A DNA stretch of 64,000 nt, taken from Lichenicoccus sp963693035. Lineage in GTDB: Bacteria; Pseudomonadota; Alphaproteobacteria; Acetobacterales; Acetobacteraceae. The notes under the pieces are model-generated. The model did no database searches and had not been told where the DNA came from. It saw only the letters and a list, made by a program, of their open reading frames with translations. The stretch is taken from the NCBI GenBank assembly GCA_963693035.2, contig CAXMMQ010000010.1, positions 186,001 through 250,000 on the forward strand. Reading direction: 5' to 3'. Shown one piece after another: positions 8,542 to 15,595 of this stretch (position 1 is the first letter of the stretch; every line of letters starts with the position of its first letter). A program made the position numbers and the translations under genes.

Positions 8542-9768
8542 ATGGCTGTCACAGACCAAATGAGCACGCCGGAGATCCTGGAGGCGCTGGTCGGGTTCGA
8601 CACGACGAGCCGCCGGACCAACCTGCCGCTGATCGACTGGGTGCGCACCTATCTTGACCGGCAGGGCATCTCCTACCGCCTGACCCATGACCCGAGCGGC
8701 GAAAAGGCCAACCTGCACGCCATAATCGGCCCGGAAGCGGAAGGCGGCCTCGCGCTGTCCGGCCATGTCGATACCGTGCCGGTGGATGGCCAGGCCTGGA
8801 GCACCGACCCGTTCCGCCTGACCGGCAAGGATAGCCGGCTGTATGCGCGCGGCGCCGTCGACATGAAGGGGTTCGTCGCCTCCTGCCTGGCCGCTGTGCC
8901 CGACCTGAAGGCGCTGCCGCTGCAACGGCCGGTGCATCTATTCATCTCCTACAACGAGGAGGTCGATTGCGAGGGTGCCCGGGTCCTGGTGCGCGACCTC
9001 GAGGCCGGCCGCCTCAAGCCGGCGCTCTGCGTCGTCGGCGAGCCCTCCGGCATGAAGCCGATCACCGCCCACAAGGGCCGGCTGTCCGTGCGCGTCACCG
9101 TGCGTGGCAAGGCCGGCCATTCCAGCCAGCCGGCGAACGGGGTCAACGCGATCCATGCAGCAGCCGAGGCGATTGCGTGGATCGCCGCCGAAAGCCGCCG
9201 CCTGCAGCAGGACGGCCGGCGCGAGGACGGATTCGAGCCGCCGCACAGCACGGTCCATACCGGACTCGTCGATGGCGGCTCGATCCTGAACATCATTCCC
9301 GAGCGCGCCGGCTTCGAGATGGAATGGCGCACCATCCCCGGCGACGACGCCGAGGCCGAGCTCGCGCGCCTTCAGCACCATGCCAGCGAGGTCATCGAAA
9401 GCTGGATGCATCGCGTCGATCCTGGCAGCGGCTTCACCTTCGAGCCGCTGCACACCCTGCCGCCGCTGTCGCTGTCGCCGGACCACGCGCTGGTGGCATT
9501 GGTCAGGCAGGCTTCCGGCGCGAACGGGCACGGCAAGGTCTCCTACGGCACCGAGGCCGGCATCTATCAGGATGCCGGAATCGCCAGCATTGTCTGCGGT
9601 CCGGGCGATATCGCGCAGGCGCACCAGGCCGACGAGTGGATCGCGCGCGACCAGCTCGACGCCTGCGACAGCTTCATCCGCCGCCTCGCCACCAGCCTGA
9701 CGCGAGATCCCGGCCTGACGCGAGATCCCGGCCTGACGCGAGATCCCAGCCTGACGCGAGACACATGA
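8542..9768 (+). CDS. argE: Acetylornithine deacetylase
   Basis: A 408-residue M20 metallopeptidase-fold enzyme that removes acetate from N-acetylornithine in arginine synthesis. Zn-binding elements are visible in order: LSGHVDTVPVDG (first His, Asp), YARGAVDMKGFV (bridging Asp), ISYNEEVDCEGA (catalytic and ligand Glu), VGEPSGM and, near the end, GPGDIAQAHQADEWI (last His). The catalytic part ends near residue 385. The remaining residues are a repeated LTRDPG block produced by an 18-bp tandem duplication. The stop overlaps the start of the next gene (ATGA). ArgE-like M20 enzymes can act on other N-acyl substrates, so the substrate is inferred from similarity. Confidence 0.88.
   Translation: MAVTDQMSTPEILEALVGFDTTSRRTNLPLIDWVRTYLDRQGISYRLTHDPSGEKANLHAIIGPEAEGGLALSGHVDTVPVDGQAWSTDPFRLTGKDSRLYARGAVDMKGFVASCLAAVPDLKALPLQRPVHLFISYNEEVDCEGARVLVRDLEAGRLKPALCVVGEPSGMKPITAHKGRLSVRVTVRGKAGHSSQPANGVNAIHAAAEAIAWIAAESRRLQQDGRREDGFEPPHSTVHTGLVDGGSILNIIPERAGFEMEWRTIPGDDAEAELARLQHHASEVIESWMHRVDPGSGFTFEPLHTLPPLSLSPDHALVALVRQASGANGHGKVSYGTEAGIYQDAGIASIVCGPGDIAQAHQADEWIARDQLDACDSFIRRLATSLTRDPGLTRDPGLTRDPSLTRDT
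9697..9765 (+). repeat. 18-bp tandem repeat at the argE 3' end
   Basis: Copies of CTGACGCGAGATCCCGGC start at 9697, 9715 and 9733 (the third with A for one G). A fourth, partial copy at 9751 runs into the stop codon. Because the unit is a multiple of three, it adds LTRDPG to the protein per copy and keeps the frame, so copy number could vary without inactivating argE. Confidence 0.9.
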
Positions 9769-10778
9769 GTGGCGATCTGCCTCCCTATCCGCTCCCTGGC
9801 ATAACGGCGTCCGGGCCGGTCGCGGCTGGCCTGCCGCGCTTCGAGGTCCGGCTCGCCGCTCCGGATCTCTCGGACTGGCTGCCCGGCAATTGCGGCGTCG
9901 CCGGCTTCATGCATTTCGAGGCGGTCCGCCCGGGCCCGCATGTCGCCATCACTGCGCTCATGCACGGCAACGAGATCGCCGGCGCGATCGCCCTGGACGA
10001 GCTGCTGCGCAGCGGCATCCGACCGTTGCGCGGCAGGCTGACGCTGGGCTTCCTCAACCTCGCCGCCTTCGAACGCTTCGATCCGGTCCATCCGACGGCG
10101 TCACGTTTCGTCGAGGAGGACATGAACCGCCTGTGGGACCGCGACGTGCTGGCCAGCAGCCGCGAGTCGCTCGAGCTCGCCCGGGCCCGTGCGGTGCAGC
10201 CGGTCATCGACAGCGCCGACATCCTGCTCGACCTGCATTCTATGCTGTGGCCGTCCGATCCGCTGATCCTCAGCGGCCCGACCCTGAAGGGGCGCCGGCT
10301 GGCCCGCAGCATCGGCGTGCCGGCGCTGGTAGTGGCCGATCGCGGCCATAGCAGCGGCCCGCGCCTGATCGACTATGCCGGCTTTGCGGAGGAGGACGAT
10401 CCGCGCATCGCCTGCCTGGTAGAGGCCGGTGCGCACTGGGAAGAGGGCACTGTCCGTACCGCGCGCCGCTCGGTGGCGACGCTGCTGCGCCAGACCGGCC
10501 TGAGCGACGTGCGGCCGGAGCCGTCGGCGGATCAGGGTTCGAAACCAGCCGGGCGGGGCGCCGAGGTAACCCATGCCGTCACGGCGGCGACCAGCAATTT
10601 CAGCTTCGTCCGGCCGTTCCGGGGTGGCGAGGTGATTGCACGGCAGGGCACGCTAATCGCCCATGATGGCGTGGTGCCGATCTACACGCCCTACGACGAC
10701 TGCCTGCTGGTCATGCCGAGTCTGCGCCCGACCCGCGGGCACACCGCGATGCGGCTCGCCCGGTTCCTCGTGGAATAG
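9765..10778 (+). CDS. Succinylglutamate desuccinylase/aspartoacylase-family protein
   Basis: A 337-residue M14-type zinc amidohydrolase. Ligands and catalytic residues fit the family: ITALMHGNEIAGA (His and Glu Zn ligands), RFVEEDMNRLW (substrate-binding Asn-Arg) and LLDLHSM (third ligand His). A beta-rich C-terminal domain follows from about residue 255. The start ATG overlaps the argE stop (ATGA), so the two are coupled. Together they suggest processing of N-acylated amino acids: ArgE-like deacetylation next to an AstE/aspartoacylase-like step. Which acyl amino acid is used cannot be read from the sequence. The end converges on glyA 21 bases away. Confidence 0.82.
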   Translation: MSGDLPPYPLPGITASGPVAAGLPRFEVRLAAPDLSDWLPGNCGVAGFMHFEAVRPGPHVAITALMHGNEIAGAIALDELLRSGIRPLRGRLTLGFLNLAAFERFDPVHPTASRFVEEDMNRLWDRDVLASSRESLELARARAVQPVIDSADILLDLHSMLWPSDPLILSGPTLKGRRLARSIGVPALVVADRGHSSGPRLIDYAGFAEEDDPRIACLVEAGAHWEEGTVRTARRSVATLLRQTGLSDVRPEPSADQGSKPAGRGAEVTHAVTAATSNFSFVRPFRGGEVIARQGTLIAHDGVVPIYTPYDDCLLVMPSLRPTRGHTAMRLARFLVE

Positions 10779-10799
10779 CCGGGCGGAACGGCCCTGTGT

Positions 10800-12128
10800 T
10801 CAGCCGAGATAGATCGGGTAGCGCGCGCACAACGCCCTGACCTGCTCGTGCACCGCGGCCTCGACGGTGGCATTGGCGCCGTCGTTGGAGCCGCTCAGCC
10901 CGTCCAGCACGTCGTTGATCATCAGCCCGATGGCGCGGAACTGCTCGGGGCCGAAACCGCGGCTGGTCGCGGCCGGGCTGCCGAGCCGGATGCCCGAGGT
11001 GATCGCCGGCTTCTCCGGGTCGTACGGGATTGCGTTCTTGTTGGCGGTGATGCCGGCGCGCTCCAGGCTCGCCTCCGCCGCCTTGCCGGTGACCCGCTTG
11101 GGCCGCAGGTCCACCAGCAGCAGGTGGCTGTCGGTGCCTCCGGTCACGATCGCCAGCCCCTTTTCGATCAAGGTCTCGGCGAGTATCCGGGCATTCTCCA
11201 CCACCGCCTGCTGGTAGAGCCTGAATTCCGGCTGCAGGGCCTCCCCGAACGCCACCGCCTTGGCCGCGATCACATGCATCAGCGGACCGCCCTGCAGGCC
11301 GGGGAACACCGCCGAGTTGAACTTGCGGCCGAGCTCCGGATCGTTCGACAGGATCAGCCCGCCCCTCGGGCCGCGCAGGGTCTTGTGCGTGGTGGTGGTC
11401 ACCACGTGCGCGTGCGGCAGCGGGCTCGGATACAGCCCGGCCGCCACCAGCCCGGCGAAATGCGCCATGTCGACCATGAAGAAGGCGCCAACCTCGTCCG
11501 CGACCCGGCGGATGCGGGCGAAATCGATGATGCGCGGATAGGCCGAGCCGCCGGCGATGATCAGCCGCGGCTTCTCGTCGCGCGCCAGCCGCTCGAGCTC
11601 GTCGTAGTCGAGCAGCCCGTCATCGCGCCGCACGCCGTACTGCACCGCGCGGAACCACTTGCCGGAGAGGTTGGGTGCGGCGCCGTGCGTCAGGTGGCCG
11701 CCGGAAGCCAGGCTCATGCCCAGGATGGTGTCGCCCGCGTTCAGCAGGGCCAAGAACACCGCCTGGTTGGCCTGCGCGCCGGAATGTGGCTGCACGTTGG
11801 CGTATTGCGCCGAGAACAGCCGCTTCACGCGGTCGAGCGCCAGGGTCTCGGCGCGATCGACCTCGACGCAGCCGCCATAGTAGCGACGCCCCGGATAGCC
11901 CTCGGCGTATTTGTTGGTCAGCACGCTGCCCTGCGCCTCGAGCACCGCCCTGGAGACCAGGTTCTCGCTGGCGATCAGCTCGATGCCGTCCTGCTGGCGG
12001 ACCAGCTCGGCATCGAGGGCTGCCGCTAGCTCGGGATCCGCCTGGTGCAGCGCGGCCGAGAAGAACCGGCTCAAGTCCGCGCGCGAGGCGGCGGTGTCCA
12101 GGTCACCAGGAAGGGAATGGTCGGGCAT
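10800..12128 (-). CDS. glyA: Serine hydroxymethyltransferase
   Basis: A 442-residue PLP enzyme that interconverts serine and glycine while charging tetrahydrofolate with one-carbon units. Landmarks: GIELIASENLVSRAVLEAQG near the N terminus, NKYAEGYPGRRYYGGCVEVD, PHSGAQANQAV, VDMAHFAGLVAAGLY, and the PLP lysine in VVTTTTHKTLRGPRGG near residue 245. Length is slightly above the usual 420-430, owing to an extra N-terminal 15-20 residues. Monocistronic by appearance: a 176-bp divergent gap separates it from the permease gene. Confidence 0.96.
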   Translation of the reverse strand: MPDHSLPGDLDTAASRADLSRFFSAALHQADPELAAALDAELVRQQDGIELIASENLVSRAVLEAQGSVLTNKYAEGYPGRRYYGGCVEVDRAETLALDRVKRLFSAQYANVQPHSGAQANQAVFLALLNAGDTILGMSLASGGHLTHGAAPNLSGKWFRAVQYGVRRDDGLLDYDELERLARDEKPRLIIAGGSAYPRIIDFARIRRVADEVGAFFMVDMAHFAGLVAAGLYPSPLPHAHVVTTTTHKTLRGPRGGLILSNDPELGRKFNSAVFPGLQGGPLMHVIAAKAVAFGEALQPEFRLYQQAVVENARILAETLIEKGLAIVTGGTDSHLLLVDLRPKRVTGKAAEASLERAGITANKNAIPYDPEKPAITSGIRLGSPAATSRGFGPEQFRAIGLMINDVLDGLSGSNDGANATVEAAVHEQVRALCARYPIYLG

Positions 12129-12174
12129 CGGACGGCTCCTGACTGCCCCTCACGGAGCGGGGGGCTGGTATGCG

Positions 12175-12190
12175 GAACGCAAGTGCGTTC
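12175..12190. promoter_or_regulatory. Inverted repeat in the glyA/permease divergent gap
   Basis: GAACGCA, two bases, TGCGTTC: a perfect 7-2-7 palindrome in the control region between glyA and the amino-acid permease gene, 47 bases upstream of the glyA ATG. It could be an operator serving either direction. No regulator gene is adjacent and I cannot name the protein. Confidence 0.35.
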
Positions 12191-12304
12191 AACTGGCCGC
12201 ATCATCTTAGCGCGACAAGCCTGCCGGCGGAACCGTCCGGCCGGCGCGCCCGGCAAAACACGATACGTCGGGCGCCGCGTGCCCGGATCAGGGAGATAGG
12301 TCGT

Positions 12305-13765
12305 ATGTCGCAGGCCACCGCAACCAACGGCTCGCTTTGGCGACGCAAATCGATCGAGAGCCTGCAGGCGACCGACGACAGCCACGCGCTTCGACGGGTG
12401 CTCGGGCCGGTCAACCTGGTCCTGCTCGGCATCGGCTGCACCATCGGCGCCGGGCTGTTCTCGCTGACCGGGATCGCCGCCTCCGAGAATGCCGGACCCG
12501 CGGTGGTGATCTCCTATCTGGTGGCGGCTGTTGGCTGCGGCTTCGCCGGGCTCTGCTACAGCGAGCTGTCCAGCATGATCCCGATCGCCGGCAGCGCCTA
12601 CACCTACGCTTACGCGACGCTTGGCGAGCTGATCGCCTGGATCATCGGCTGGGACCTGGTGCTGGAGTATGCGGTGGGCGCCGCGACGGTGGCGGTGAGC
12701 TGGTCGCGCTACGTGAACTCGCTGTTGCGGGATTTTGGATTCTACATTCCACCGCGCCTGCTGGCGTCGCCGTTCGAGACCGTGAAGCTTGCCGACGGCA
12801 CCACCGCAACCGGGCTGATCAATCTCCCGGCGGTGTTCGTCATCGTTGCGATCTCCCTGCTGCTGATGCGCGGCATCTCCGAGAGTGCGCGGGTGAACGC
12901 GGTGATCGTGGTGATCAAGGTCGCCGTCATCCTCGCGGTGATCGGCTTCGGCATCCCGTACATCAACACCGCAAACTACACGCCGTTCATACCGCCCAAC
13001 GACGGCACCTTCGGCCATTTCGGCTATTCCGGCATCATGCGCGCCGCCGGCACGATCTTCTTCGCCTATGTCGGCTTCGACGCCGTCTCCACGGCCGCGC
13101 AGGAGACCCGCAATCCGTCGCGCGACATGCCGATCGGTATCCTCGGCAGCCTGGTGGTTTGCTCGCTCGCCTACGTCGCCTTTTCGTTCGTGCTGACCGG
13201 GCTGGTCAACTACAAGGCGATGCTGAACGACGCGGCCCCGGTCGCCAGCGCCATCGACATGACGCCATACCACTGGCTCAAGGAGATGGTGAAGTTCGGC
13301 ATCATCTGCGGCTTCACCTCGGTGATGCTGGTGCTGCTGCTGGGTCAGAGCCGGGTGTTCTACGCGATGTCGCGCGACGGGCTGCTGCCTGGCTTCTTCT
13401 CCGATATCCACCCGACCTGGCGCACCCCGTGGCGCTCCAACATCCTGTTCATGGGCCTGACCGGCGTGCTGTGCGCCTTCCTGCCGATCAGCGAGCTCGG
13501 TCACATGACCTCGATCGGCACCCTGCTCGCCTTTGTCATCGTCTGCGGCGGCGTGCTGGTGCTGCGCCGGCGCGACCCGGACCGGCCGCGCGCGTTCAGG
13601 GTGGCGGGAGGCCCGATCATCCCGATCCTTGGCATCCTGTCCTGCCTGGCGCTGATGGCGTCGCTGGACGGGCTGACCTGGGTGCGGCTGTTCATCTGGC
13701 TGGCGATCGGCTTCGTGATCTATTTCGGCTACAGCCGCCAGCACGCCCGGATCATCCACCAGTAG
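12305..13765 (+). CDS. APC-family amino-acid permease
   Basis: A 486-residue inner-membrane carrier with about twelve hydrophobic helices, of the amino acid-polyamine-organocation superfamily, closest in style to cationic/branched CAT-like permeases. The helix-1 signature GIGCTIGAGLFSLTG and the helix-6 region FFAYVGFDAVSTAAQETRNP are both conserved. The start at MSQATATNG is chosen over an in-frame start at 12170 because GGGAGA lies eight bases upstream. The last 14 bases overlap the convergent toxin remnant. The substrate is unknown; proximity to glyA, argE and hemB is only suggestive of amino-acid uptake. Confidence 0.88.
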   Translation: MSQATATNGSLWRRKSIESLQATDDSHALRRVLGPVNLVLLGIGCTIGAGLFSLTGIAASENAGPAVVISYLVAAVGCGFAGLCYSELSSMIPIAGSAYTYAYATLGELIAWIIGWDLVLEYAVGAATVAVSWSRYVNSLLRDFGFYIPPRLLASPFETVKLADGTTATGLINLPAVFVIVAISLLLMRGISESARVNAVIVVIKVAVILAVIGFGIPYINTANYTPFIPPNDGTFGHFGYSGIMRAAGTIFFAYVGFDAVSTAAQETRNPSRDMPIGILGSLVVCSLAYVAFSFVLTGLVNYKAMLNDAAPVASAIDMTPYHWLKEMVKFGIICGFTSVMLVLLLGQSRVFYAMSRDGLLPGFFSDIHPTWRTPWRSNILFMGLTGVLCAFLPISELGHMTSIGTLLAFVIVCGGVLVLRRRDPDRPRAFRVAGGPIIPILGILSCLALMASLDGLTWVRLFIWLAIGFVIYFGYSRQHARIIHQ

Positions 13766-14221
13766 CGGCCAAGGCCTGCGCCGGCCGGGACTCGAGTGGA
13801 TCCAGCGCCGGCACCCCAAGCGCGCCGAAATGCCGCAGGTTGCGGGTCAGGATGGTGTAGCCACGCGCCTGCGCGGTGCCGGCGATGATCAGGTCGGCGA
13901 GCCCGGGCGCCTGGCCCTGGCCGCGCGCCCCATCGGCAAGGGCTCCGGTGTGCCGCGCTACCTGGAGATCCAGGGGGAGCACCCGGGCGCCGTAGAGATG
14001 CAGCAGCGTCGTGAGCCACTCCGCCAGCCGGTCCGCCTTGCGTCTTGCCCCTTGTCGCCGGCTCCTGGCGATCCCGTCTGCCGCCTCGGTCACGGTAATG
14101 ACCGAGAGGTAGAGCCCAGGCTGTTGCGATCCATCCACCCCGACAAGTCCGCCGATCTGACAGCCTTGGTTGGCACACCGGCGCAGAGCATGTCGGTGTC
14201 GACGAGGTACACGGTTCGCAA
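13752..14221 (-). pseudogene. VapC/FitB-type PIN toxin, frameshifted
   Basis: Two frames together rebuild a PIN-domain ribonuclease. From a TTG at 14221 the first frame reads a typical N terminus, VYLVDTDMLCAGVP, with the first active-site Asp, and continues to GWMDRN. The rest is in another frame: PGLYLSVITVTEAADGIARS (second acidic residue), PGLADLIIAGTAQ (third) and ILTRNLRHF near the C terminus. The frames switch within about 14115-14130, so a single indel separates the halves. As read, no active nuclease can be made. A sequencing error is possible but less likely because the partner antitoxin is broken too. Confidence 0.7.
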
Positions 14222-14450
14222 TCGACCGGCTGCAACGCGCCATCGCGAGGCGGCACGTCGTCCGCATCGAGCGGGGCCGCCATCAGCAGCCGGCCGAAGG
14301 AGGGCACCTGCGCGAGGCGCTGCCACTCGTCGAAACTCAGCAGGACCGCTTCCGGCCTGCCGTGGCGGGTGATGATGGAGGGCTCGCCCTGCCGCGGATG
14401 ATCACCGCGGACAGGGTCGCGTTGGCCTCACGAGGCTGGATCTGCTGCAT
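14222..14450 (-). pseudogene. Phd-type antitoxin, frameshifted
   Basis: From ATG at 14450 the frame reads MQQIQPREANATLSAVI, a normal Phd/YefM N terminus. It then shifts, and the conserved continuation GEPSIITRHGRPEAVLLSFD, followed by EWQRLAQVPSFG, is in a different frame, with the switch near 14400. The second frame has no stop before running into the toxin coding region. Phd proteins neutralise their toxin and repress their own promoter; this copy should do neither. It lies directly upstream of the PIN remnant on the same strand, as expected for a toxin-antitoxin operon. Confidence 0.65.
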
Positions 14451-14605
14451 GACCGGCCCTCCCGCGACCACTGTGATCACCACAGACAACCCACTCCTCC
14501 CGATCAAGCAGCCGTTAGCCGAAGCGCGATCGTCCGGCAGGAGTCGCCTTGTGCCTCCGGGTGACGGATAAAGCGGATCCGTCAGATGATCTGCCAGGGA
14601 CACCC

Positions 14606-15595
14606 ATGACCGTCGGTCGCTATCCGAACACCCGACTGCGACGCAACCGCCATGACGGCTTCACCCGCCGGCTGGTCGCCGAGAGCAGCCTGTCGGTGGA
14701 CGACCTGATCTGGCCGATCTTCGTCACCGAAGGGAACGATACCGAGACAGAGGTCTCCTCGATGCCTGGCGTGAAGCGGGTCACGCTGGACCGGCTGGCA
14801 GCGCACGTCGCCCCGGCCGCGCGGCTCGGCATCCCGGCGCTCGCGTTGTTTCCTATGACCCCTCTGGACAAGCGCGACGACGAGGGTATCGAGAGCGGCA
14901 ACCCGGACAACCTGATCTGCCGCAGCGCTCGGCTGCTCAAGGCCGAGTTCCCCGATATCGGCCTGATCGGCGACGTGGCGCTCGACCCCTATACAAGCCA
15001 CGGCCATGACGGCGTGCTCCGGGAAGATTACGTCGCCAACGATCCATCCGTCGCAGTCCTGGTCCGGCAGGCGCTCAACCAGGCGCAGAGCGGCATCGAC
15101 ATCCTCGCCCCCTCGGACATGATGGACGGCCGCATCGGCGCGATCCGTGCGGCCCTCGACGACGAGGACCTGATCCACACCCGCCTGATGTCGTATGCCG
15201 CCAAGTATGCCAGCGCCTTCTACGGGCCGTTCCGCGACGCGCTCGGCTCCGGCGGCCTGCTGCGTGGCGACAAGAAGACCTACCAGATGGACCCGGCCAA
15301 CAGCGACGAGGCGCTGCGCGAGGTCGAGCTCGACCTGCTCGAAGGTGCCGACATGGTGATGGTCAAGCCCGGCATGCCCTATCTCGACATCGTGCGCAGG
15401 GTGCGCGACCGCTTCGCGGTGCCGACCTTCGCCTACCAGGTGTCGGGCGAGTACGCGATGATCATGGCCGCTGCCCGCAATGGCTGGCTCGACCGCGACC
15501 GCGCGATGATGGAGAGCCTGCTGGCGTTCAAGCGCGCAGGCGCAAGCGGCGTGCTGACCTACTTCGCAGTCGACGCCGCCGAGCGGCTCGCCTGA
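14606..15595 (+). CDS. hemB: Delta-aminolevulinic acid dehydratase (porphobilinogen synthase)
   Basis: A 329-residue cytosolic enzyme that condenses two 5-aminolevulinate molecules to porphobilinogen, the second committed step to haem. Both Schiff-base lysines are visible, in YAAKYASAFYGPFRDA and DMVMVKPGMPYLD, along with the family signature VDDLIWPIFV near the N terminus and FAYQVSGEYAMI near the end. The lack of a cysteine triad (GDVALDPYTSHGHDG holds Asp-type ligands) points to the Mg-dependent rather than the Zn-dependent class. Start chosen at MTVGRYPNT, which has AGGGA about six bases upstream. The next gene begins at or overlapping its stop. Confidence 0.95.
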   Translation: MTVGRYPNTRLRRNRHDGFTRRLVAESSLSVDDLIWPIFVTEGNDTETEVSSMPGVKRVTLDRLAAHVAPAARLGIPALALFPMTPLDKRDDEGIESGNPDNLICRSARLLKAEFPDIGLIGDVALDPYTSHGHDGVLREDYVANDPSVAVLVRQALNQAQSGIDILAPSDMMDGRIGAIRAALDDEDLIHTRLMSYAAKYASAFYGPFRDALGSGGLLRGDKKTYQMDPANSDEALREVELDLLEGADMVMVKPGMPYLDIVRRVRDRFAVPTFAYQVSGEYAMIMAAARNGWLDRDRAMMESLLAFKRAGASGVLTYFAVDAAERLA

